Assembly (NCBI RefSeq): GCF_017313105.1
Contig: NZ_JAFLND010000001.1
Coordinates: 1,517,600 to 1,581,599 of the forward strand
Direction of reading: 5' to 3'
From: [Muricauda] lutisoli (nom. illeg.)
Lineage (GTDB): Bacteria; Bacteroidota; Bacteroidia; Flavobacteriales; Flavobacteriaceae
DNA: 64,000 bases
The number at the start of each line of letters is the position of its first letter. Position 1 is the first letter of the stretch. The translations under genes were made by a program, and so were the position numbers. Under the pieces are notes generated by a model. That model did not search any database. It was not told the DNA's origin and saw nothing but the letters and a program-made list of their open reading frames with translations. Positions 18,583 to 27,977 of the stretch are shown one piece after another.

Positions 18583-20073
18583 TTAAAAGTTTGGATTCAA
18601 CAATGTCTCACTTGCCGGAATCGGGAACAGTTCGCTAATGTTACCGTAAGCTGCTGGTGCTGGGCCTATTCCATTTGGGTAATAATAATCCTGTGGATTG
18701 GCCTGCACACGTTGTCCATAGGCGGACATTACGGATTGTGCATTTCCTGTGCGAACGAGATCGAGCCATCTTTTATTTTCAAACGCCAATTCTACCCGAC
18801 GTTCATCCAATATTGCCTGTCGCATTTCAGCCTGACTTAATCCGGTTACCGATGCAAGTCCTGCCCTATTTCTTACCTGGTTCAAATAAGGTTCTGCTGC
18901 TCCAGTCTGTCCGCTCTCATTTAATACTTCTGCGTAAAACAATAACGCTTCTGAATACCTATAAATAGGCATGTTCACACCAGTGAGTCCGGGATTGGAA
19001 TGAGGTTGCCAGAATTTATTTATATAAGGATAGAAGGTCCCCTCTACTTCGATACTATCAATAGAAACACTCTCTCTTAGGTCACCATCCTCGTAACTAC
19101 CCATAATATCAGGCGTTGGAATATTGAAGCCTTCCTCGTTTGCTGCCTGTGAATTAGGCACCCCTGTAATTTCAGCTACTTGTTCAGCAGTCAAAGGCAT
19201 TGGTAGCCATTCGTACATAAACGAACTGGCAAAACCTTCGGTTCCTTCCAAAAACTGCACTTCAAATATGGATTCGATGCTGTTTTTATTGCTTAAATCA
19301 AAGACATCTGCGTAGTCACCCAAAAGATCATATTCCCCTGAGGTAATTAAACTGGACAAGACGGTTTCGGCACTGCTCCAATTTTCTTGCACAATATAAA
19401 GGTTTGCCAACAGCATTTGGGCAGAGCCCCTTGTGGCTCTTCCTGCTTCTTGCTCCGATTTTGAAGGTAACAATGAAATGGCATCTTCCACATCTGAAAC
19501 GATTTGTCCAAATATTTCGTCTGTAGTTGATAACGGCAAAGCAGCCTCCTCTCGATTTATAACAGGGGTCAAATGCAACGGCACCTGCCCAAAGTACTGA
19601 ACTAGATCGAAATAGGCCAATGCCCTTAAAAACTGCGCTTGTCCCTTAACGTTATCCTTCACAGCAGCATCATCAAACTCTACCTCATCGATCAGGGATA
19701 AAATTTGGTTTGCCCTAGCAATAATTAAATAGTTATTATCGTATTTATTTTCGACGTAAAAATTAGCATCATTAACTAAAAAATCAGCCACATTTTCACC
19801 TGCTTGTACCGCTCTATAATTGGGATTGTACTTATAATGTGTATTATCGGACCGCATCTCTCCCATGGCATATGCTCCACCGACCCCAACATTTTGCAAA
19901 TTTCGCAATGGTGCATAAGTGGCATTGATGGCCTGGGCAAAATCTTCTTGTGTTTCAAAGAAAATAGTTTGACTCAATGAATCTTCTGGCGGTATCTCTA
20001 AAAAGTCTTCACTACAAGAATAAAATAATCCTGTAGCCATTGTTATGTATATGATTGAAATTATTTTTTTCAT
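18583..20073 (-). CDS. susD: SusD/RagB family nutrient-binding lipoprotein
   Basis: A 496-residue surface lipoprotein that binds glycan and caps its SusC partner. The lipobox ends at C20 (LFYSCSEDFLEIPP), and the mature N-terminus has the typical SusD start. The TPR-like helices (VKGQAQFLRALAYFDLVQYFGQVPL) and the C-terminal RagB/SusD domain (QVRNRAGLASVTGLSQAEMRQAILDERRVELAFENKRWLDLVR) are clear. The end of the protein (NISELFPIPASETLLNPNF) is canonical, so the gene is intact. It starts 6 bp after susC. Together they would take up a rhamnose-containing oligosaccharide or glycoside. Confidence 0.95.
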   Translation of the reverse strand: MKKIISIIYITMATGLFYSCSEDFLEIPPEDSLSQTIFFETQEDFAQAINATYAPLRNLQNVGVGGAYAMGEMRSDNTHYKYNPNYRAVQAGENVADFLVNDANFYVENKYDNNYLIIARANQILSLIDEVEFDDAAVKDNVKGQAQFLRALAYFDLVQYFGQVPLHLTPVINREEAALPLSTTDEIFGQIVSDVEDAISLLPSKSEQEAGRATRGSAQMLLANLYIVQENWSSAETVLSSLITSGEYDLLGDYADVFDLSNKNSIESIFEVQFLEGTEGFASSFMYEWLPMPLTAEQVAEITGVPNSQAANEEGFNIPTPDIMGSYEDGDLRESVSIDSIEVEGTFYPYINKFWQPHSNPGLTGVNMPIYRYSEALLFYAEVLNESGQTGAAEPYLNQVRNRAGLASVTGLSQAEMRQAILDERRVELAFENKRWLDLVRTGNAQSVMSAYGQRVQANPQDYYYPNGIGPAPAAYGNISELFPIPASETLLNPNF

Positions 20074-20079
20074 GATTTT

Positions 20080-23000
20080 CTAGAATGATAAATTAATACC
20101 TAATGTAAATGTTCTTGGAACCGGATATGAGGCCCAATCGTAACCCAAGGCAAGGGTTGATGCCTGTGTTCCTCCTGAGGTTCCACTAACCTCTGGGTTA
20201 GCTCCTTTATAACTTGTGAACACGAATGCTTGTTGTACAGAACCATACAACCTTGCTCGTTTTAAAAGTGATTCACTGCGCATTGGGAACGAATATCCAA
20301 CAGTGATATTTCTAACTGTTAAATAACTTCCATCTTGAATGAAACGCGTACTGAACCAATCACGCTCCATAAATGTTGCCGCCGTAGTTTTCCCATATTT
20401 TCCGTTACCGGGGTTTTCCTCGGACCTCCATCGGTTTTCAACCTCCTTTAATACATTGAATACCCCATCCAAATTTGTAGTACCTTGGTCAGAAGCCACA
20501 GCTATATCATTACCCACCGAACCTGAGATTACGATACTTGCATCCCAATTTTTATATTTAAAATCATTAGTAAATCCGAAAATATAGTCTGGAAAAGGGT
20601 TTCCAATTACAGTACGATCATCATTATCACCTCCATAGGTAATTTGCCCATCACCATTTACATCGGTAAACTTGACAGTTCCCACTTGTGATTCTGCAGC
20701 TTTTGGAGAGTTATCGAATTCTGCTTGGTTAGCATATACCCCATCGTGGATCAATCCCCAAAACTGCCCTAAGGGCTTTCCTGGCATCGTAACACTCGTA
20801 TAAGGTCCTGAATTAGTATACAATCTATCTACTCCATCTGCCAATGCCACTACCTCATTTCTGTTAAAAGAAATATTGAAGTTGGATGTCCAAGTAAAAT
20901 CCGGTTTGGAAATATTCCTTGAGATTACGGCAAATTCATGACCCCAAAACTTGATTTCACCTATATTATCATTAAAGTTTGTAAACCCTGATTCTTGTGG
21001 AACCGCAACATTGAACAACAAATCCGTGGTGTTCTTTTTATAGTAATCATATATAAATTCCACACGATCATCGAACAACCTTAAATCCAATCCGATATCC
21101 AATTGTTTGGTACGCTCCCATCCCAAATCGGAATTACCCAATGTGGTGACTGCCGCACCACTGGCAATAGTATTACCAAAAACAGCATTTAATGAATTAT
21201 CGACCAATGCGTATTGGGTATAATTCCCGATATTGTTGTTTCCAATTACACCATAGCTGGCTCTAAGCTTACCAAAACTGATAAAATCAGCTCCTTCCAA
21301 AAACGACTCATCAGAAAAAACCCAACCTACAGAGGCTGATGGAAAATTACCCCACCTATTATTGGAACCAAATCTTGATGAACCGTCCCTACGTAAAGAG
21401 AGTGTAGCCAAATATTTTCCTTTATAATCATAATTTACTCTGGAGAAATACGATGTTAAACTCCACTCGTTAATATTATTGAAGGAACGTGATCTATCAA
21501 TATTCAAAGCAGACTGAATTGTTCGAACCCTATCATCTGGGAAATCAGAAAGATATAGTTGAGAATTATCTCCTTCAAACTTTTGATAAGAAGCACCCAA
21601 TAGAACTTCTAAACTGTGATCTCCAAAGGAGGTAGAATAGTTTATCGTATTTTCATTCAACCATGTGATATATCTATTCTCTCTACGAATGGAAGTAGCT
21701 AAGACTGGAGGTAAACTTGCGAAAGTCGTGGAAGCCGTGGACGGACTGAAATTTAAAAAAGAAGTGTTTCCCAAATCACCGTTTAAGGTAGTTTTAAATT
21801 GAAGACCTTTAATTGGCTCATATTGCAATGACAGGTTACCTAAGATCCGTGTCTGTTTTGTCTCATTTGTTATTTCATTCGCGGATCTAATCCAGTTAGG
21901 CGCAGGGAATGCGCTTACCCCAGGTATCCAGGCTGTTAAAGGATATGTTCCATCCTCATTTTGAAAAGGTATTATAGGCCAAGCCAATAGTGAATTATTA
22001 ATCAATCCGCCAGGAATGCCCGCATCCACATTTGTTGCATAAAATGCCCCATCAGAACTAGGAACATTATTTATGGAATATGTTGGTGCTACCGAAAATC
22101 CGAGCTTAACCTTATCACCTAAATCAAACGAAGAGTTTGCTCTTAAAGAATATCTTTTAAAGTTTGAATTGATCATTACACCATCTTGATTGAAAAAGCC
22201 TGCTACTACAGCAACAGATGACTTTTCACCTCCAGCCGTCCAATTTAGATTGTAACTTTGAATCGGGGCCGTTTGCAACATGGCATCATACCAGTCATAA
22301 CCTTCCCCGTACTGCTCTGGATTTTGAAATGCTTCGGGCACAGGCTGCCCCAAGTCTTCAAAAGATTCCTTTTTAAATTGGGCAAATTCGGTTCCGTTCA
22401 TCATATCGGGTCGTCCTTTTTGCGGTACCACCTGAACACCTCCATAATAATTAAAAGATAAATTGTTAGATTCTTTTTTACCTCCCTTTGTGGTTATCAA
22501 GACAACTCCATTGGCAGCTCTAGAACCATACAAAGAAGTAGAAGCAGCATCTTTTAATACTGAAATACTTTCTATTTCATCCGGGTTTATTGTACTAATG
22601 TCTCCAACAATTGGGAAACCATCCACCACATACAATGGGTCACTACCTGCCAAAATAGAGGCTTGTCCCCTAACTCGGACCTGTAGTCCTTGTCCAGGTT
22701 TACCCGTAGTTTGATTAATCTGTACACCTACCAGTCTACCCTGCAATTTTTGGGTTACCTGTGGCACAGGTATATCAGCAAGCTGCTCAGAATCAATCTG
22801 TTGAACAGCACCGGTAACCTTTCTACTGGTCTGTGTACCATATCCAACAATCACAACCTCATCCAATTGTTGGCTGTCTACCGATAAGCTAAGGTTAATT
22901 TGTGACCTTCCGTTGACTGGTATGTTTTGCGCTGCATAACCCACGGAAGAAAAGGTCAATACTGCGTCTGAAGCAACATCAATAGAATAATTTCCATCAA

Positions 23001-23181
23001 AATCTGCACTTGTACCATTTGTGGTACCTTGCTCAACAACGGTTACCCCTGGTAAGGGTTGACCGGTTTCTGCATCTGTAACAGTTCCGCTTACGGTAAT
23101 CCGCTGTTGTGCATGGGCTGTAAAGCCACAGAAGATAGCCATAAAAAGAACCCCTAACCATAATGTCTTTTTAGTCCTCAT
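20080..23181 (-). CDS. susC: SusC/RagA family TonB-dependent transporter
   Basis: A 1033-residue outer-membrane TonB-dependent transporter. The Sec signal ends in AHAQQ. A carboxypeptidase-regulatory-like domain (residues 27-105, VSGTVTDAETGQPLPGVTV) is followed by the plug (VVIVGYGTQTSRKVTGAVQQI; GLQVRVRGQASILAGSDPLYVVDGFPI) and a 22-strand barrel ending in FTLGINLSF. There is no N-terminal STN domain, so it is not a sigma-factor-signalling type. It is paired with SusD and lies downstream of the GntR gene. The 196-bp upstream region contains the 16-bp repeat element and two inverted repeats, so it is probably the inducible first gene of this transcript. Confidence 0.96.
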   Translation of the reverse strand: MRTKKTLWLGVLFMAIFCGFTAHAQQRITVSGTVTDAETGQPLPGVTVVEQGTTNGTSADFDGNYSIDVASDAVLTFSSVGYAAQNIPVNGRSQINLSLSVDSQQLDEVVIVGYGTQTSRKVTGAVQQIDSEQLADIPVPQVTQKLQGRLVGVQINQTTGKPGQGLQVRVRGQASILAGSDPLYVVDGFPIVGDISTINPDEIESISVLKDAASTSLYGSRAANGVVLITTKGGKKESNNLSFNYYGGVQVVPQKGRPDMMNGTEFAQFKKESFEDLGQPVPEAFQNPEQYGEGYDWYDAMLQTAPIQSYNLNWTAGGEKSSVAVVAGFFNQDGVMINSNFKRYSLRANSSFDLGDKVKLGFSVAPTYSINNVPSSDGAFYATNVDAGIPGGLINNSLLAWPIIPFQNEDGTYPLTAWIPGVSAFPAPNWIRSANEITNETKQTRILGNLSLQYEPIKGLQFKTTLNGDLGNTSFLNFSPSTASTTFASLPPVLATSIRRENRYITWLNENTINYSTSFGDHSLEVLLGASYQKFEGDNSQLYLSDFPDDRVRTIQSALNIDRSRSFNNINEWSLTSYFSRVNYDYKGKYLATLSLRRDGSSRFGSNNRWGNFPSASVGWVFSDESFLEGADFISFGKLRASYGVIGNNNIGNYTQYALVDNSLNAVFGNTIASGAAVTTLGNSDLGWERTKQLDIGLDLRLFDDRVEFIYDYYKKNTTDLLFNVAVPQESGFTNFNDNIGEIKFWGHEFAVISRNISKPDFTWTSNFNISFNRNEVVALADGVDRLYTNSGPYTSVTMPGKPLGQFWGLIHDGVYANQAEFDNSPKAAESQVGTVKFTDVNGDGQITYGGDNDDRTVIGNPFPDYIFGFTNDFKYKNWDASIVISGSVGNDIAVASDQGTTNLDGVFNVLKEVENRWRSEENPGNGKYGKTTAATFMERDWFSTRFIQDGSYLTVRNITVGYSFPMRSESLLKRARLYGSVQQAFVFTSYKGANPEVSGTSGGTQASTLALGYDWASYPVPRTFTLGINLSF

Positions 23182-23215
23182 AGTTTGTTTTTAGTTAATT
23201 AATTTGTGTAATCGA

Positions 23216-23281
23216 CCCAATCTTTGTGCATGTAAATTGGGCCAAAAATGAATCACAATCACATGTTTGGCAATTGATTCA
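23216..23281 (-). repeat. Two inverted repeats in the susC upstream region
   Basis: CCCAAT (23216-23221) pairs with ATTGGG (23236-23241). TGAATCA (23249-23255) pairs with TGATTCA (23275-23281). Both lie between the proposed promoter and the susC ATG, and may be leader hairpins or a further protein site. Neither has a T-run. Confidence 0.4.
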
Positions 23282-23313
23282 CAACAATGTTAAGATAATG
23301 TTAGGGGAGAACT

Positions 23314-23345
23314 ATTCCGTTCTGTACTGTTCTGATACGGAATAA
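23314..23345 (-). promoter_or_regulatory. Candidate GntR-type operator upstream of susC
   Basis: The 16-bp core at 23319-23334 reads CAGAACAGTACAGAAC on the minus strand: two copies of GAAC 10 bp apart, one helical turn. It is enclosed by perfect 8-bp inverted arms, TATTCCGT and ACGGAATA. A -7-like TATCTTAA begins 21 bp past the core, so the core occupies the -33 region. Confidence 0.55.
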
Positions 23346-23377
23346 TTTTTAGCGTAATGAAATTTGAAGAATATATC

Positions 23378-24406
23378 CTAAAGCGAGTTTCTGGTAATCA
23401 CATAAAACGGATTTTCGGTATAAATGGTTTGGTTTTTCAAAACAATTTCCGCTGCCTTTTTTCCTAAATTCTCAAAATCCGTGGAAATTACCGTAATACC
23501 ATCCAACAATACCTCCTTTAAGGGAGTTTCATTGTAAGAAATGATTCCTACATCCTTACCCAATACATATTTGGATTGTTTGATTTTCTTTATTAAAATC
23601 ACAAGGTCGTTCTCCTTAAGGTTAATGTATACGGTTTCCTTTTCTATTTCACTGGATTCGATCTCTTCAATAATACCAAACTCATAAGCAAATTGCCCAC
23701 AGAACTTAATGAACCCTTTTTTGATCTCTATCGGATGATATGTTTTTTTTCGAAGAAGTAATTTGAGTTGTTTGTACTTTCTAAGTTTTGGATTCAATTT
23801 TACGAGGGCCGAATAAATGTCTTGCTCAAAATCCTGATAAATACTGGACACGGTATTGGGCAATCCATCCAGTCTTTTGTCCAGCACGATCAATTTTTCC
23901 AAAGGAATCTCCTTTTTTATAAAACTGAGCACATCATCCCCACCTTCTTCAAAGTGACTGATCACTACGTAATGTGTATAGGTATAGGACCTTGTTTTTG
24001 AATACAGGATCAATTCCTTAAAATGCCTGTAATTGTTTTCATAGATAAAAAAATCGATGGTTGCATTATCGCCCAAGGTCTTGGCAAATGCATCATAGAT
24101 TATTTTTTTATGGGGACTAAGTTTATTGAACAACAGAAAAACCTTGGCCTTCAGAGCCAGTTGATCTCTTTTCACATAATAGCCCTTTCCCGGAACCGAT
24201 TCAATGATCTTGTTTTTCTTAAGATGATCGTATGCCCTTACCACAGTATCCCGAGAAATATCAAATTCGATCAATAGTTCGTTCACCGATGGCAACCTAT
24301 CATCCAATTTTATCTTGCCATTTTCGATGGCGGCCAAAATGGAATCCACTATCTGTTTGTACTTGGGTACTTTAGATTCTTCTTTTATATCGATCAATTC
24401 CAACAT
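23378..24406 (-). CDS. GntR-family regulator with sugar-binding-protein-like sensor
   Basis: A 342-residue transcription factor. I chose the ATG at 24406 (MLELIDIKEESKVPKYKQI), because the open frame upstream overlaps the divergent aldolase gene and has no family character. Residues 12-75 form the GntR winged helix (LPSVNELLIEFDISRDTVVRAYDHL, then PGKGYYV). The remainder has the LacI/periplasmic-binding-protein-like pattern, ending VISTDFENLGKKAAEIVL. It is divergent from the rhamnose operon and upstream of susC, so it is the obvious candidate to sense rhamnose or a derivative and to control both. The shared 16-bp elements support that, but binding is not shown. Confidence 0.88.
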   Translation of the reverse strand: MLELIDIKEESKVPKYKQIVDSILAAIENGKIKLDDRLPSVNELLIEFDISRDTVVRAYDHLKKNKIIESVPGKGYYVKRDQLALKAKVFLLFNKLSPHKKIIYDAFAKTLGDNATIDFFIYENNYRHFKELILYSKTRSYTYTHYVVISHFEEGGDDVLSFIKKEIPLEKLIVLDKRLDGLPNTVSSIYQDFEQDIYSALVKLNPKLRKYKQLKLLLRKKTYHPIEIKKGFIKFCGQFAYEFGIIEEIESSEIEKETVYINLKENDLVILIKKIKQSKYVLGKDVGIISYNETPLKEVLLDGITVISTDFENLGKKAAEIVLKNQTIYTENPFYVITRNSL

Positions 24407-24431
24407 TTTACTAACTTTTAGGACAGGTTTA

Positions 24432-24447
24432 CTTAACAGTGCAGAAC
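24432..24447 (+). promoter_or_regulatory. Candidate GntR-type operator upstream of the rhamnose operon
   Basis: The plus strand reads CTTAACAGTGCAGAAC, matching NNNAACAGNNNAGAAC. It is in the same orientation relative to its target as the sites at susC and the esterase gene. A -7-like TACATTTA starts at 24469, 21 bp beyond the element, exactly the spacing seen at susC. The ATG lies 58 bp downstream. Confidence 0.5.
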
Positions 24448-24505
24448 ACTTAATAGAAAATGGGTAACTACATTTACCAACAACAATAATAAAAAAAATA
24501 ACCTG

Positions 24506-26605
24506 ATGGGGATAAAGACTTTTAAACACGTGGATTATCTATGGGACGAAAAAAAGGCCTTGGAACTTGGTGATGACCAAGTGGCCCTGTTCCTATATAG
24601 GTCCAATATTTTGGGCTCCGATTTAAGGATTACGAACTACGGAGGGGGAAATACAAGTTGTAAGACTATTGAAAAAGACCCTCTGACCAACGAAGACGTT
24701 GAAGTAATGTGGATTAAAGGATCTGGAGGTGATATCGGAACCCTAACCCGTTCAGGAATTGCAGGTCTTTATACCGAACGATTAAGAAATTTGAAGAAGG
24801 TCTACAAAGGATTGCACGATGAAGATAGGATGGTAGGACTATTCAACCATTGTATTTATGATTTGGACAGTCGAGCCCCCTCAATCGACACCCCATTGCA
24901 CGGATTACTTCCTTTTAAACATATTGATCACTTGCACCCAGATGCGTTGATTGCCGTTGCGGCCGCGAAGGACAGTGAAAAGGTCACCAAGGAAATTTGG
25001 GGAGATACCATGGGCTGGGTACCATGGCAACGACCTGGGTTTGACCTAGGGCTTCAATTGGAAAAATGTTTGAACGAAAACCCCGGTATAAGAGGTATTG
25101 TTTTAGGAAGCCACGGTTTGTTTACTTGGGGAGACACCTCTTATGAATGCTATATCAACAGTTTGGAAGTCATTGAAATGGCTTCTGAATACATTGAGAA
25201 AAAAATAAAGGAACAAGGTGAAGTTTTTGGAGGACAGAAAGTGAAATCTTTACCTGCAGATCAAAGAAAAGAGAAAGCGGCCCAGTTGATGCCACTTTTG
25301 CGAGGACTGTGTTCTTCTGAAAACCGTATGATCGGTCATTTTACCGATGCTGATGTGGTGATGGAGTATATCAACAGTAATGATTTGGAGAAACTTGCCC
25401 CAATGGGAACTTCGTGTCCAGATCATTTTTTAAGAACAAAAATCCAACCTTTGGTTTTGACTCTGGATGCAGAAGAAGATTTATCCAATGCAGAGGATGT
25501 TCTTAAAAAGTTAGAGCCCGCATTCGAACAATATAGAAAAGAATACGCAGCATATTATGAGAACTGCAAGCACGACAACAGTCCTGCCATGCGTGACCCC
25601 AATCCGGTCATCATTATTTATCCAGGTGTTGGAATGTTCAGTTTCTCAAAAAACAAGCAGACCACACGTGTAGCAAGTGAGTTTTACATCAACGCTATTA
25701 ATGTGATGCGTGGAGCAGAGGCAATTTCCGCCTATACCTCTTTACCAAGACAAGAGGCCTTCGATATTGAATATTGGTTGTTGGAAGAGGCTAAGTTGCA
25801 ACGTATGCCGAAGGAAAAGCCGTTATCCAGAAAAGTGGCATTGGTCACAGGCGCAGGGGGCGGTATTGGCAAAGCCATCGCAGATAAGCTTGCAGAGCAA
25901 GGAGCCAATGTGGTTTTAACCGATATTGCCGAAGACAGATTAAAAGAAGCTGTGGAAACCTATCCAAGGGATGTTGCAAGCTATGCCGTTTGTGATGTAA
26001 CGAACAAAGACTCCATAAGTAAAGCTTACAAAGATGCCTGTTTAGAGTTTGGAGGTGTGGATTTGGTGATTCACAGTGCAGGATTGGCTATATCAAAACC
26101 ATTGGAAGAGACCACCGAAAAAGATTGGGACCTACTCCAGAATGTGTTGGTAAAAGGTCAGTTCGAACTCTTTAAGCAAGGGGTCGATATTATGAACAAG
26201 CAAGACTTGGGCGGTGACATCATAAGTATTGCCAGTAAAAACGGCTTGGTATCCGGTCCAAACAATGTTGGCTACGGAACTGCCAAAGCAGCACAGATGC
26301 ACATGGTACGTTTACTAGCGGCAGAACTTGGAGGCAAAGGAATCCGCGTAAACACCGTAAACCCCGATGGAGTGATCGTAGGAAGCAAGATATGGGAAGG
26401 TGAATGGGCCGAAGGACGTGCCAAGGCCCATGGAATAAAAGTGGAAGACCTACCTGCACACTACGCGAAAAGAAATCTGCTCAACGAAATTATATATCCA
26501 GAAGATATCGCCAATGGGGTATTTGCCTTTGTTGGCCTACTGGACAAAAGTACTGGAAACATTATCAATGTGGATGGCGGCATGGCCAATGCATTTACAA
26601 GATAG
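24506..26605 (+). CDS. rhaEW: Bifunctional rhamnulose-1-phosphate aldolase / lactaldehyde dehydrogenase
   Basis: A 699-residue fusion of the kind found in rhamnose pathways. Residues 1-420 are a class II aldolase/adducin domain with metal-binding histidines in HLHPDALIAVAAA and VLGSHGLFTWG; it would split L-rhamnulose-1-phosphate into DHAP and L-lactaldehyde. Residues 435-699 are a short-chain dehydrogenase with cofactor loop TGAGGGIG, catalytic Ser in ISIASKNG and the YGTAK active site. It would oxidise lactaldehyde to L-lactate with NAD. It is the first gene of the operon, divergent from the GntR regulator. A hairpin terminator separates it from the isomerase gene. The pathway assignment rests on architecture and neighbours. 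Confidence 0.93.
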   Translation: MGIKTFKHVDYLWDEKKALELGDDQVALFLYRSNILGSDLRITNYGGGNTSCKTIEKDPLTNEDVEVMWIKGSGGDIGTLTRSGIAGLYTERLRNLKKVYKGLHDEDRMVGLFNHCIYDLDSRAPSIDTPLHGLLPFKHIDHLHPDALIAVAAAKDSEKVTKEIWGDTMGWVPWQRPGFDLGLQLEKCLNENPGIRGIVLGSHGLFTWGDTSYECYINSLEVIEMASEYIEKKIKEQGEVFGGQKVKSLPADQRKEKAAQLMPLLRGLCSSENRMIGHFTDADVVMEYINSNDLEKLAPMGTSCPDHFLRTKIQPLVLTLDAEEDLSNAEDVLKKLEPAFEQYRKEYAAYYENCKHDNSPAMRDPNPVIIIYPGVGMFSFSKNKQTTRVASEFYINAINVMRGAEAISAYTSLPRQEAFDIEYWLLEEAKLQRMPKEKPLSRKVALVTGAGGGIGKAIADKLAEQGANVVLTDIAEDRLKEAVETYPRDVASYAVCDVTNKDSISKAYKDACLEFGGVDLVIHSAGLAISKPLEETTEKDWDLLQNVLVKGQFELFKQGVDIMNKQDLGGDIISIASKNGLVSGPNNVGYGTAKAAQMHMVRLLAAELGGKGIRVNTVNPDGVIVGSKIWEGEWAEGRAKAHGIKVEDLPAHYAKRNLLNEIIYPEDIANGVFAFVGLLDKSTGNIINVDGGMANAFTR

Positions 26606-26638
26606 GTTTTGAGTTAGTTTATTTTAAATTCAAGTATT

Positions 26639-26669
26639 ACCGTAGGCCAGATCATGGCCTACGGTTTTT
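26639..26669 (+). terminator. Hairpin terminator inside the rhamnose operon
   Basis: Perfect 10-bp arms ACCGTAGGCC (26639-26648) and GGCCTACGGT (26656-26665) with a 7-nt loop are followed by TTTTTA. It stands between the aldolase and isomerase genes, so it should reduce expression of the downstream genes unless it is read through. Confidence 0.8.
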
Positions 26670-26686
26670 AAAGATGGCAAGACCTT

Positions 26687-27967
26687 ATGATTTTAAATAA
26701 AGAACAGATAACATCTCACAACCAAAGCAACTTTGATAAACACGATCAAAGTTTTGATTTTTTGGCCAACAACCTTACCAATAAGGGCCATGATGTTGAA
26801 AATATCCTAAAAAAAGTCGGAGACTTTCAGGTAGCTATTCCAAGTTGGGCCTTGGGTGCCGGTGGAACACGTTTTGGAAGATTCTCCTTTCATGGGGAAC
26901 CCGGAACTTTAGAGCAAAAAATTGAGGATGTCGGTCTTATCCATGCACTTACAAAATCCGCAGGAGCCATTTCGCTGCATATCCCATGGGATGTTCCCGA
27001 AGATGCAGAGAAGATCAAAGCCTTGACAAAATCGCTTGATCTTAAGTTTGATGCCATGAACTCCAATACCTTTCAGGATCAACCTGATCAAAAACATTCT
27101 TATAAATTCGGGTCGCTTTGCAGTACGGATGACAAATCAAGAGAACAGGCCATACAACACAATATCGATGTTATCCGCTTGGGAGAAAAATTGGGTTCCA
27201 AAAGTTTGACCGTTTGGCTGGCCGATGGTTCAAGTTTTCCCGGCCAGAACAATTTCCAGACCGTTCTCAAAAACACCCAGGACAGTTTACAGCAAATCTA
27301 CAAGACCCTACCCGAAGATTGGAAACTGTTTATAGAATACAAGCCTTACGAGCCAAACTTCTACAGCACGGTAATCCAAGATTGGGGCACTTCCTTTATG
27401 TTGGCCAATGAATGTGGACCAAAAGCCTATACCTTGGTAGATTTGGGGCATCACCTGCCCAATACCAATATAGAACAGATTGTGGCCACTCTAATGATGA
27501 AAGGTAAATTAGGAGGGTTTCATTTCAATGATAGCAAATATGGGGATGACGACCTCACGGTAGGTAGCATAAAACCATATTCCCTTTTCTTGATTTTCAA
27601 TGAGTTGGTGTACGGAATGGAGAACAATCCACAAAACCCTTACCCAGCTTGGATGATTGACGCTAGCCATAACATAAAAGATCCATTGGAAGATCTTATG
27701 CAATCCCTGGAAGCCATCCGTTCTTCATATGCGAAAGCGCTTTTGGTGGACCAAAAGGCACTTCGCGAAGCACAAAAAAATCACGATGTAACCCTATGTC
27801 AAGAAATTTTACAGGAGGCTTACCTTACCGATGTACGACCACTTTTGGAACGTGCACGGGTATCGAACGGAGGAGCTTTGAACCCATTGGACACCTACAG
27901 GCATTTGGAGGTTCGCAAAAAATTAGTGGACGAAAGGGGTAAACATACAATGGCAACAGGCCTATAA
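26687..27967 (+). CDS. rhaI: L-rhamnose isomerase, RhaI type
   Basis: A 426-residue sugar isomerase of the xylose-isomerase-like TIM-barrel superfamily, most like the Pseudomonas-type L-rhamnose isomerase. WALGAGGTRFGRF near residue 55 is diagnostic. Metal-ligand motifs follow in TVWLADGSSFPGQNN, LFIEYKPYEPNFY, LVDLGHHLPNTNIEQI and GFHFNDSKYGDDDL. It would convert L-rhamnose to L-rhamnulose in the cytoplasm. It lies 17 bp after the terminator hairpin's T-run and 10 bp before the kinase gene. Its kin also act on other rare sugars, but the operon makes rhamnose the likely substrate. Confidence 0.92.
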   Translation: MILNKEQITSHNQSNFDKHDQSFDFLANNLTNKGHDVENILKKVGDFQVAIPSWALGAGGTRFGRFSFHGEPGTLEQKIEDVGLIHALTKSAGAISLHIPWDVPEDAEKIKALTKSLDLKFDAMNSNTFQDQPDQKHSYKFGSLCSTDDKSREQAIQHNIDVIRLGEKLGSKSLTVWLADGSSFPGQNNFQTVLKNTQDSLQQIYKTLPEDWKLFIEYKPYEPNFYSTVIQDWGTSFMLANECGPKAYTLVDLGHHLPNTNIEQIVATLMMKGKLGGFHFNDSKYGDDDLTVGSIKPYSLFLIFNELVYGMENNPQNPYPAWMIDASHNIKDPLEDLMQSLEAIRSSYAKALLVDQKALREAQKNHDVTLCQEILQEAYLTDVRPLLERARVSNGGALNPLDTYRHLEVRKKLVDERGKHTMATGL

Positions 27968-27977
27968 TCCAAATCAT

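Noticed and set aside
23378-24529. Extended 383-residue form of the GntR protein
   Set aside because: The extra 41 residues overlap the start of the divergent aldolase gene and do not resemble any GntR N-terminus; the ATG at 24406 fits the family.
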